From NCBI GenBank assembly GCA_028023455.1, contig JAQFVV010000452.1, forward strand, positions 124,001-188,000: 64,000 nucleotides of DNA, written 5' to 3'. Positions 49,879 to 59,610 of the stretch are shown here, piece after piece. This DNA is from Epiperipatus broadwayi. Lineage: Eukaryota > Onychophora > Udeonychophora > Euonychophora > Peripatidae. Position numbers and translations under genes: made by a program. The notes beneath the pieces were generated by a model. The model was not told the origin of the DNA. It was given only the letters and a program-made list of their open reading frames with translations, and ran no database searches. How positions within the stretch are numbered: position 1 is the first letter of the stretch; each line of letters opens with the position of its first letter.

Positions 49879-49937
49879 ATCCAATATCCCCAGACTAGTT
49901 TCTGGCTTGTGGCCTTCATCAGTGAGGAGCCTTGGAT
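49879..49937 (-). ncRNA. Type I hammerhead ribozyme (subfamily B)
   Basis: Minus strand: stem I atccaa...tcctca, core CTGATGA (49916-49922), stem II ggc-cacaa-gcc, GAAA, stem III ACTAGT, cleavage after the following C, stem I tgggga...ttggat. All stems pair. The one departure is A-A in place of the usual G-C at the base of stem II (10.1-11.1), shared by all four copies. Confidence 0.75.
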
Positions 49938-50344
49938 CTGAGAGCACTGCACCTAGATCTTAGGATCTAATGCAACCCTCCAGCACCCACCTTTTAACTC
50001 TATTTAACTACAAAACTATGAGAATGAAATTGAAAACACTATTAATATTTTCAATCCAAGCTCAATAGCTTATATAGTCATATGGGTCTGAACTCAATTC
50101 AGTACCCATACATTTTGGTGTCTTTGGCTCTTTAACAACCATAGCCACCATTATCCTATTAGGCAGGATTGGTGTTAAACCACTAAACATCACATGATCA
50201 CTATCTCATACTAGCACAATAATTGTTATTAAACAATTCAAAACAAAACAACACTCTCCATATAGTAGTGCCATCTTGTGCTAACAAGAGCAATCAATGG
50301 ATGCCAGAAGGCTTGTGCATAAAATCCCTATCTAGTGCCTACTC

Positions 50345-50403
50345 ATCCAATATCCCCAGACTAGTTTCTGGCTTGTGGCCTTCATCAGTGAGGAGCCTTG
50401 GAT
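50345..50403 (-). ncRNA. Type I hammerhead ribozyme (subfamily B)
   Basis: Identical to the motif 466 bp to the left, with the same intact CTGATGA and GAAA boxes, stem III ACTAGT and two-part stem I. Confidence 0.75.
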
Positions 50404-51005
50404 CTGAGAGCACTGCACCTAGATCTTAGGATCTAATGCAACCCTCCAGCACCCACCTTTTAACTCTATTTAACTACAAAACTATGAGAATGAAATTGAA
50501 AACACTATTAATATTTTCAATCCAAGCTCAATAGCTTATATAGTCATATGGGTCTGAACTCAATTCAGTACCCATACATTTTGGTGTCTTTGGCTCTTTA
50601 ACAACCATAGCCACCATTATCCTATTAGGCAGGATTGGTGTTAAACCACTAAACATCACATGATCACTATCTTATACTAGCACAATAATTGTTATTAAAC
50701 AATTCAAAACAAAACAACAATTATTGTGCTAGTATAAGATAGTGATCATGTGATGTTTAGTGGTTTAACACCAATCCTGCCTAATAGGATAATGGTGGCT
50801 ATGGTTGTTAAAGAGCCAAAGACACCAAAATGTATGGGTACTGAATTGAGTTCAGACCCATATGACTATATAAGCTATTGAGCTTGGATTGAAAATATTA
50901 ATAGTGTTTTCAATTTCATTCTCATAGTTTTGTAGTTAAATAGAGTTAAAAGGTGGGTGCTGGAGGGTTGCATTAGATCCTAAGATCTAGGTGCAGTGCT
51001 CTCAG

Positions 51006-51064
51006 ATCCAAGGCTCCTCACTGATGAAGGCCACAAGCCAGAAACTAGTCTGGGGATATTGGAT
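51006..51064 (+). ncRNA. Type I hammerhead ribozyme (subfamily B)
   Basis: atccaa (51006-51011), tcctca, CTGATGA (51021-51027), ggc-cacaa-gcc, GAAA (51041-51044), ACTAGT (51044-51049), predicted cleavage after C51050, then tgggga and ttggat (to 51064). Inner stem I has 6 pairs (one G-U) and outer stem I has 6 pairs. Confidence 0.75.
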
Positions 51065-51471
51065 GAGTAGGCATTAGATAGGGATTTTATGCACAAGCCT
51101 TCTGGCATTCATTGATTGCTCTTGTTAGCACAAGATGGCACTACTATATGGAGAGTGTTGTTTTGTTTTGAATTGTTTAATAACAATTATTGTGCTAGTA
51201 TGAGATAGTGATCATGTGATGTTTAGTGGTTTAACACCAATCCTGCCTAATAGGATAGTGGTGGCTATGGTTGTTAAAGAGCCAAAGACACCAAAATGTA
51301 TGGGTACTGAATTGAGTTCAGACCCATATGACTATATAAGCTATTGAGCTTGGATTGAAAATATTAATAGTGTTTTCAATTTCATTCTCATAGTTTTGTA
51401 GTTAAATAGAGTTAAAAGGTGGGTGCTGGAGGGTTGCATTAGATCCTAAGATCTAGGTGCAGTGCTCTCAG

Positions 51472-51530
51472 ATCCAAGGCTCCTCACTGATGAAGGCCAC
51501 AAGCCAGAAACTAGTCTGGGGATATTGGAT
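51472..51530 (+). ncRNA. Type I hammerhead ribozyme (subfamily B)
   Basis: Exact copy of the preceding motif at +466 bp, CTGATGA at 51487-51493. Two cleavages at 51050 and 51516 would release a 466-nt RNA. Confidence 0.75.
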
Positions 51531-51737
51531 GAGTAGGCATTAGATAGGGATTTTATGCACAAGCCTTCTGGCATTCATTGATTGCTCTTGTTAGCACAAG
51601 ATGGCACTACTATATGGAGAGTGTTGTTTTGTTTTGAATTGTTTAATAACAATTATTGTGCTAGTATAAGATAGTGATCATGTGATGTTTAGTGGTTTAA
51701 ATAAATTATACTCCATATTCTCATATTTATCCCTCGA

Positions 51738-52320
51738 TTAAAATTTATTACTTTCTCTTTCCCTTTCCATTCTATTTTCAACTTTGTAAATCAGAAAACC
51801 TTTAAGCTTCACAGACCTCCGTATTTTTCCTAACTGTGAATATTTTTTTTTATTCTTTCTCTTTGTTTTAAATCTCCATTTAAAACGAACACGAACTTTT
51901 ACCTTAACCTTTTTAAAATTTTGTAAAAACTTTTCTACACTATCTTTTACCTTGAACTTATGTCTCTCTTCTATTTCTTGATCTACATTTGTTTCTACTT
52001 CCTGTATTGCAATACTATCTGATTCTAATTCAATTTGTATCTCTTTTATGACTCCAACTTCCTTACTTTCTTTGACAAAATCTACTTCTACGATCTCTTG
52101 ATTTTTCTCTACCTTTCCTGTAGTTTCACCTCTCATTGCCTTTATTTCTCTAATCATTTCTACTTTGACCTGATTAATTTCTTCCTTCAGTTCTAGCTGG
52201 ATTTGTTTGATTTCTTGTATTTTCTGCTTTGAATTCTTGTTGACTTTGCTCAAATTTCTGACACAATTCTTCTTTAAACTCTTGCATCATATTCATCAAC
52301 ATTTTCATCATCATTCACAA
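51738..52320 (-). pseudogene. Coiled-coil, gag-like protein fragment, minus strand
   Basis: The minus strand encodes a Met-rich start (MMQEFKEELCQKFEQSQQEF, about 52.29-52.23 kb) and then, in another frame, a 171-residue Lys/Glu-rich coiled-coil region (IKQIQLELKEEINQVKVEMI near its N-terminus) that becomes very basic towards its C-terminus (KVKVRVRFKWRFKTKRKNKK). Glu/Lys-rich coiled coils followed by basic tails are typical of N-terminal gag regions of LTR elements. No CCHC knuckle, protease or RT is seen nearby. The family assignment is tentative; a frameshift at the start marks it as non-functional. Confidence 0.4.
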
Positions 52321-52717
52321 CTCAGATACTTCTTCTTTTTTTCTATTTACTCCATTTTTGCAACATTTTTTTTTTTACTAAATTTAAATACGAGCTGCTT
52401 ATTTTTTATTTTTACTAAAATGGAAGCACATGCTGACTCCACCCCTTTGTCCTTTTCTCTACCCATTCTTAATGCTTTAAGTCCACCCAAAACATCTAAC
52501 CATCTCTGATTTAACAGAATGATTTATTTATAAGTAATGTAAACATTAAAATCTCTTTTCATTTAAAGAAAAAAAAGTTTTCGATCAATTCTTTTTTTAA
52601 AATTAAACCACTTTAACATACGTAATTTAGCTTTTATATAAAAAAAATTTTAAACAAGAAACAAAGTATTTAGTTAACTGTCATTTATGACAAGTTCGGC
52701 CCACGTTGGTGCACTAT
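52321..52717. other. Spacer, nothing recognised
   Basis: T-rich sequence between the gag-like fragment and the right direct repeat. A primer-binding-type site could not be identified with confidence. Confidence 0.4.
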
Positions 52718-53586
52718 TTGTACCAAATTCGAATATGAGACGATCGAAACCCTGGTCTCTTAGGCAGAGAAGAACATACCCAGAGAATATGTATGTCCAA
52801 ACAATAGCTATAAAATATATAACTAGCATTACATTTCCAGGACATAACTTTTTCTTGACTGTTGAGTTCAACATCAAGTTCAAAGCACTTTTTTGTTTTG
52901 TGTAAACACGGGCACCAGCTATTTATTCAGAAGAATAAACAACACAATTTGAACAATGGTCACTTACTCAATGCTTAAGTTATACCCATAGACTAGCTCA
53001 GCTACTTGAAATCAATAACAAAATATTGTTTCACTTAAGTAGTGGTAAAAGAATTGATGAAAAGAATTGTAAAAAGATTGGTAAAAAGAATTGGCCGACA
53101 AATAAAGTTTTAAGTTTAAAGATAATTTATTTTAATTAACATTTATACTCTAACTTTAAATATTTTATAAAATCTTACTTACTAACATAATACTGGTATT
53201 TTAGATATAATGATCACACACATATTAATTCAACATTGACATATATAATAAAGCATTAAAAAATATAAAACACATATATTTAGGACACACAAATTAATAG
53301 TTCATTTTATGTGCTATAGAGTTCATATAATTCGAATCTTGAGTTTTTACGAATGCAATGGCTACTTTTAGAAATGAATATAAAAAAATGTTTTACCTAG
53401 GATTTTAGGACGTGGATGCATCTTACTATTTGCTGCTTCTAATAAAATATTCTAACCGGTTAGATTTGAAGTTTCTTGAGGAGATTTCATTCTTATTAGT
53501 TGGTATTATTCTTGGAGACAATTAGATACTGACAGAGATTTTTCAAGCTGTTATGCAGACCTTATTTTCACAGGCAGATTTTGCTG
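52718..53586. repeat. ~0.9-kb direct repeat, right copy
   Basis: Partner of 46711-47597, starting at ttcgaatatgagacgatcga and ending at gattttgctgt. It has fewer small indels than expected for very old repeats. If these are LTRs the element would be read on the minus strand, in agreement with the gag-like fragment's orientation. Confidence 0.75.
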
Positions 53587-53604
53587 TGGGGCCATTTGTT
53601 CCAT

Positions 53605-53752
53605 GAGGCGTTCGAAACACCGGTCTCAACAGTCAAAAAGTTATGTCCTGGAAATGTGACGCTAGTTATATATTTTATAGCTATCGTTTGGACGTACATA
53701 CTTTCTGAGTATGTTCTTTTCTGCCTAAGAGACCGGTGTTTTGAATGCCTCA
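53605..53752. mobile_element. 148-bp element with 23-bp terminal inverted repeats
   Basis: The ends gaggcgttcgaaacaccggt (from 53605) and its complement ending at 53752 (gagaccggtgttttgaatgc) form a 23-bp inverted repeat with about 2 mismatches. The interior is an inverted copy of the first ~130 bp of the 46.7/52.7-kb direct repeats (tatgtcctggaaatg, tatattttatagctat). It is thus a third, inverted, end-truncated copy placed directly against the right direct repeat. Confidence 0.65.
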
Positions 53753-53858
53753 TATTCGAACCTGGCATAATATATATATATACGCAATACAGAGAGTAGC
53801 TCAAACAAGCTCTTAATTAATAAGTGCGGTATGAGAAAATATTTAAAATCTCTATCCA

Positions 53859-53927
53859 GAACATTCTCATCTCCAGACAAACTGCTCTCGAGCTTATGGC
53901 TCACATCAGTTGAGAGCTAGAATATTC
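53859..53927 (-). ncRNA. Decayed hammerhead motif (subfamily C)
   Basis: Minus strand: gaatattc...ctctca, CTGATGT core, stem II gagc/gctc, GAGA in place of GAAA, degraded stem III, and stem I ...gaatgttc. It is recognisable by alignment to the third unit; inactive. Confidence 0.6.
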
Positions 53928-54251
53928 GGACACTAGATCAAAACTATAAACTCAAAACCCAGCACTTATTTCATATGTATATTTAAGTAGAAACTGTCTT
54001 TAATCCAGCTATCTAACTTAAATAGCTATATAGGACTGAACTAAATTTAGATTTACCATATTTTAATAGCCCAGCATAGCCAAAGCCTTAAAGGTAAAAT
54101 TATAATAATTAAAAAAGTAAGTCATATATAATGTGACATTACTTTTATAAGCTTGTAGTTACAAAAATGCAATACAGAGAGCATACCAATAGCTCAAACA
54201 ATCTCTTAATTAATAAGTGCAGTATGAGAAAATATTTAAAATCTCTATCCA

Positions 54252-54320
54252 GAACACTGTCATCTCCAGACCAACTAGTTTTGAGCTTATGGCTCATGTC
54301 AATGAAGAGCTAGAATATTC
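54252..54320 (-). ncRNA. Decayed hammerhead motif (subfamily C)
   Basis: Core TTGACAT, stem II gagc/gctc, AAAA in place of GAAA (a TCG to TCA change), stem III actagttggt-like. Inactive. Confidence 0.6.
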
Positions 54321-54706
54321 AGACACTAGATCTGAAATATAAACTCAAAACCCAGCACTTATTTCATACATATATTTAGTAAAAATGGACATTCAAGCAC
54401 AAGTGTGTGTGCGGCGCAACTGCTCCCAAAAGTAAAATTATTTGACTTAAAAATGGACATGAAAATGTCGTTAAATCCAGCTATCTAACTTAAATAGCTA
54501 TATGGGACTGAACTAAATTCAGATCTACCATATTTTAATAGCCTCAGCATAGCCAAAGCCTTAAAGGTAAAATTAGTCATATATAACATGACATTACTTT
54601 TATAAGCTCGTAGTTACAAAAATGCAATACAGAGAGCATACCAATAGCTCAAACAAGCTCTTAATTTATAAGTGCAGTATGAGAAAATATTTAAAATCTC
54701 TATCCA

Positions 54707-54775
54707 GAACACTCTCATCTCCAGACCAACTGGTTTCAAGCTTATGGCTCATGTCAGTGGAGAGCTAGAATATTC
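54707..54775 (-). ncRNA. Hammerhead motif (subfamily C), best copy
   Basis: Minus strand: outer stem I gaatattc pairs with gagtgttc (8 pairs, two G-U), inner stem I ctctcca pairs with tggaga, stem II gagc-cataa-gctt, GAAA, stem III acca-gt-tggt, then C and the predicted cleavage site. The core reads CTGACAT where CTGANGA is expected; G8 and A9 are both altered, so cleavage is doubtful although every helix is preserved. Confidence 0.7.
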
Positions 54776-54878
54776 GGACACTAGATCTAAAATATAAACT
54801 CAAAATCCAGCACTTATTTCATACATATATTTTAAGTAGAAACTCTGAAATTTTCAGACATGAAAATGTCTTTGAATC

Positions 54879-57800
54879 CTATTATTATTAACAGGTTAAT
54901 ATTAAAAATCAACATAACTTTTGCAGCCACTTCATACCCTGTTCTGCTATTGGGAGATTTCAATATGTCATATGACCGTTTTGTAAACAAATGGCTCAAT
55001 AGACTGAGTTTTCCTTTAATGAGTGGAGAAGGCTATTTACCAAATAATTCAATATCATTCAATAATGTTAGGCATAGGTCTCTAATAGACATAGTATTTT
55101 ATTCTTTAATGGTGCACTATAATATTAGTATTAAATTAAAAAAAGTCTGCTATCTCAGACATTGGATATGGATATGACACCCAAGGCTGTGATTCATGCA
55201 AGGAAGACAATAAGATTACTTTTGCTTAGCTGCACTACTGAATTTATTATATTCTGAAATATATATAGCTCTATTCAAAATTAGAAAACATAATTAGATC
55301 CTATACAAGCCTGGTTAGCAGTCATAAATGTTGCCTCATATAGAATAGATCATATTACATGCTATAAACCTCCTCCTTCAAGATTACTTACCTTGGCTGA
55401 TGACCTCCATAAGTGAATTATTAATGACAACAATTCTGAAGTTGAACAGAACTATCTAAAAGCACTGAGAGAAGCATATAAGGCTACATGTATCAAGCTG
55501 AAGGAATTTTTATCAATTAAAAAAAGTAAACTATACCTTGGAAAGCCACACACATGGTCAAGAAATTATATAGGATGGGCATTAGGTCAATAACCAATAA
55601 TAAGAGTGCCCATGGCAATAAAAATTGACAAAATATTAGTGTCAGGAAATAATATGTTAGTTCCACTGTGCGAACACTTTAAAAATAAGCTCCAAAGTTG
55701 CAGCTGGTTCAATCCTGAGGTACAATTCCTTGGAGAACCAGAAAAAGAAATAGAATTCAAACCGACTGAAGTCATTAAAAAACTGGTTATAACCTCGGAC
55801 TCAAAACATCCTGGAATTGATGGAATTTCTAGGTTTGTATTTAACCACCTAAGTCAGCACACTGCATAATACTTATCTGATCTAGCAAACTATTTATCTA
55901 AAGGCGTGTATCAGAAAAATGATCTATATCCCATATCATTAGTACCTTTTACTAAAAACAAGAAGCAGTTCATGAATTAGAAAATCTGCAGCCTATGACC
56001 ATGAGTCCTTTTGGAATAAAAATTTTAGAAGCAATACTAAAAGATAAATTAGAGCCATATCTCCTACTCAAATTAAAAAAAGCTCACTTTGCAAAAAAAG
56101 GGTCTTCTACAGGATGAGCAGCCTCTTTGTTCAAGAGTGTCATAGATTCTGTAAGGAATAATAAGAAATATAGTTCTCTGGTGGTTCAACTGGATATTAA
56201 GTCTGCTTTTGATATGGTACTGGTTGACTTGCTAATTAACAGATGCAGACATAACTAAAGCATTGCTTTATTTACTCACAAATTTATTATTAAATAGGAA
56301 GATCCATGTCACATTAAATGGAAACTATTCTCAATCATTTACCCCCCCCCCCATAGATCAATTCCACAAGGATCATCATTAAGTGCACTTTTATTTACCA
56401 CATACATTAATCCACTGTTAAAAAAATGTAGCAAGAATTATCTGGAATATATGTATCTGGCTTAAATGAAAACATCGCATGCATTGCATACATGGATAAT
56501 GTTACAGTGTTTCTGGTATCGAAAAAACAATATCCCATATTACTAAAATATTAAATGAATATAGTAGAGAGTATAGATTAGATTTCAATATAGACAAATC
56601 ATATGCATGGTCAATTTATACAGGTAAAACTTTGAACATGCACTTTAAAGGAAAGCCTAATACATTTCTTGGTTTTCCATTTTATTTAAGTAATTTAGAA
56701 ATGCGCAATACAAAACAAACTTAAAATTAAAATTGAGAAAAACATATATTCCTTATCTAAGTCATACTTATCTTTCTATTCAAAGTCATCATTGATTAAT
56801 ATATTAATTATAACTAGAATTACATATTATTCACCTATCATAATAGTTACTAAAGCTTTCACAATATATGTACATTCCTAATGTAGAAAGCCTATCTGGG
56901 GTTGATGGATAGTAAACATTTCACTGAGATGCTTCAATGTTCACTAGCAGCCAATGGATTGGGTTTACACAATATTAATGTATTTGTGGCCCAAAAGACA
57001 TTTAACCTAATATCCTCATGCTCAGAGATATTTCTACAGCTGAAAATAACAATGAAAATTACACCAACAGATAAACCCCCTCCAGGTAATGGATACTGGA
57101 AACATCTCAAATCAACAATCACATTCATTCCTAATTGTTCTTTTCCCCCACCTATGATTAAATTTAAATATTGGTAGGTCTACTCAATATTGAATATTCC
57201 TTCTGAAGATCTGGTAAATTCATCAATCCTCAAAGTTAATAACAAGCTTTTAATTCAGAAATTTAAATTTTGGATGCTAGAGCCAAAATACTGTGATTTT
57301 CTTATTAAAGTAAACCTTGAATCCCTGACTACCTTGCATTTCTACAAACATAAAAGGCAATGTATGAATGTAGATGATCAATGTAAACTGTGTCATAAAA
57401 ATGTAGAAACACAGGCTCACATTTTGAAATGTGCATGTTTTAATAATATAAGATCTACCATTCCTGGGTTTTTCAATAAAGCCAACCTTAATGTAGAATC
57501 TCTTTTCAATGTCTTCACTTTAGGCATTTATGCAAATATTAGAGCATAACACCTTCATTCTATATTCATGGTGGTGTGCTAGGTGCATCTTTGTGTATAA
57601 TAAGAATCCTAGAAAACATCATAATACCTTCTGGAATAAATTAGAAGCAATCAAAGCAAGAGATAGGAAGATAATTCCTGTTAGTATATATCATGCCACT
57701 TGGTTTTTTTATGACTATATGTGAGGGCTCAGGTCAATACACCTAGCTCTGAATGATAAAAGAGCAGAAAAAATTAGAATGTTTGGATATAATTATATTG

Positions 57801-58130
57801 TTTGTATTGTTTTTTCCTCCATTGTAATAGATTTGTACATATTACTGTTACATTTTATTTATGTTAAACATAAAATAATTAGCATTGTTATAGTGTATCA
57901 TCTATGTAACACAATCGTTGTTTTTTTTTGTTTTTCATTGGTGCTAAATAATCAAATTATGTAAACATATAAAAATAATCAAAGTAACTAATCTATGCTC
58001 ATTTGTAACTCAATAATGTTTCTATTTTATTGCCTAACTAAGTAATCAGATATATGTAAAATATTAATGTATATCTTGTGATTCAATGTTATGCAATGTT
58101 TGAAAGTTTAATAAAGTGCTTTGAAAATTA
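54879..58130 (+). pseudogene. APE-type LINE, 5'-truncated and broken, plus strand
   Basis: Endonuclease C-terminal half with VLLLGDFNMSYDRFVNKWL (about 54.94 kb, the GDxN box); its N-terminal part is missing. RT follows: KHPGIDGISRFVFNHL (55.81 kb), SLVVQLDIKSAFDMV (56.18 kb, motif A), a SIPQGSSLSALLF-like motif B (56.36 kb) and IAYMDNVTVFLVSKKQ (56489-56500 = YMDN, motif C position). Downstream are KTLNMHFKGKPNTFLGFPF (56.63 kb) and a zinc-knuckle-like CKLCHKNVETQAHILKCACF (57.39-57.45 kb). A CxxC...H...C motif after RT is common in APE-type LINEs. Multiple stops and frameshifts. The 3' end is at about 58130, followed by AAT/ATG-type repeats as a microsatellite tail. Same family as 59.6-64 kb (-). 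Confidence 0.85.
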
Positions 58131-58491
58131 ATAAATAATAATGATGATGATACTACTACTACTACCACTACTACTACCACTGTTACTACCATGACTACTA
58201 CTACTGCTACTACTACTACCACTAATAGCACTACCACTGCCACTGCCACTACCACTATTGCTACTGCTTCTGCTGCTACTACTACTACTGCTGCTGCTGC
58301 TGCTACTGTTACTGCTACTACTACTACTACCACTACCACTACTACTACCACTATTACTACCACTGTTACTACCATGACTACTACTACCACTAATAGCACT
58401 ACCGCTGCCACTGCCACTACCGCTACTGCTACTGCTTCTGCTGCTACTACTACTACTGCTGCTGCTGCTACTGCTACTACTGCTGCTGCTG

Positions 58492-58575
<84 letters not shown>
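58131..58575. repeat. Complex trinucleotide array (ACT/ACC/GCT, then AAT)
   Basis: A variant-rich ACT-type array containing a higher-order duplication: the block ccactgttactaccatgact ... cttctgctgctactac occurs at about 58177-58290 and again at about 58362-58455. It begins at the 3' tail of the plus-strand LINE. Ser-, Thr- and Val-rich frames across it are artefacts. Confidence 0.9.
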
Positions 58576-58577
<2 letters not shown>

Positions 58578-59254
58578 TTTGCATTGAAATGTCATTAAAA
58601 AGTTATGACTTCTAAAACTTAATTCCTGAAAAATTAATTTTAGTATAAAGGAAACATAGTCTATAAAAGAATTGTGGCTGCTCACCTATCAATAGTGATA
58701 GTTGAATCATATTTCAAATATTTATTTTTTAAACTCTGCAAATCGACACTGATTGATCAAGCTAGGTAAAGAAAAAACTCAAATAATTATTCTCTAGCAA
58801 AAAATAGTCAGGTGACCATAAACCTATCACTATTTTGAATATAAATTAATCTATTTGAAAAAAAAATTTAAGCCCATTTGTGATCTGAAAACACTTCAAT
58901 CTTTCCACAAAGAAGAAACTTGAATCTTAAGTAATGAATATAAATTATTGTATAAGATAACTATTACATTATAAGACAAATTTTTTTTATTGCTGCATAA
59001 GTTTAAGTGCATGGGAAGATTCTGAAAATATTGGTTTAGCCAATTATACTAAGTAATAAAAATATATTAGCTCAGCATCAGTCTGGATATGAAGAGATTA
59101 ATAATTTTTTGCCTATGGCTACAGGCTTAAACTGTTAAGTAAGTAAGGACAAATATTATGAAAAATTAGAATTTTTCTAGGTATGTATAAAAAAAAATTA
59201 TAGTAATGGTTAAAATGGGAGAAAAATGACTAAACATTTTGTCCTATATAGTTT
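58576..59254. other. A+T-rich region, nothing recognised
   Basis: No coding or repeat signature. Confidence 0.5.

Positions 59255-59608
<354 letters not shown>

Positions 59609-59610
<2 letters not shown>

Larger units (their letters stand above)
49764..50697 (-). mobile_element. Retrozyme-like array, subfamily B: two 466-bp units (minus)
   Basis: The block attcaaaacaaaacaac starts at 49770, 50236 and 50702: an exact 466-bp period. Units differ at only a few bases. Each unit holds one hammerhead with intact core boxes. No ORF longer than about 68 codons exists, so the element is non-autonomous. The array is the left arm of a palindrome whose right arm begins at 50716. Confidence 0.85.
50716..51700 (+). 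mobile_element. Retrozyme-like array, subfamily B: two and a fraction 466-bp units (plus)
   Basis: The block aattattgtgctagta begins at 50719, 51185 and 51651, again exactly 466 bp apart, ending abruptly after gtggttta at about 51700. It mirrors 49764-50697 around a ~20-nt spacer (attaaacaattcaaaacaaa). The C/T variant at 50207 versus 50673 is matched in mirror order on this side (agtataagat near 50731, agtatgagat near 51197), so outer units match outer and inner match inner. Confidence 0.85.
53785..54878 (-). mobile_element. Retrozyme-like array, subfamily C: three tandem units (minus)
   Basis: The block gcaatacagagag starts near 53784, 54168 and 54621, so units are ~385 and ~453 bp; the second is longer by an inserted segment (about 54375-54470, gcacaagtgtgtgtgcggcg). 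Each unit contains a hammerhead. Minus-strand comparison with subfamily B shows a conserved block (B: ctgaattgagttcagaccca; C: ctgaatttagttcagtccca), then catat and ctat-taagct-like sequence, so B and C share an ancestor. The third unit ends at about 54878, where LINE coding sequence begins. Confidence 0.8.

Noticed and set aside
46653-53804. Recurring 70-78 codon frames with LCPGNVMLVIYFIAI-like sequence in three repeat copies
   Set aside because: Frames exist on both strands of a non-coding repeat and are short and unsupported. Similarity reflects repeat identity, not selection on protein.
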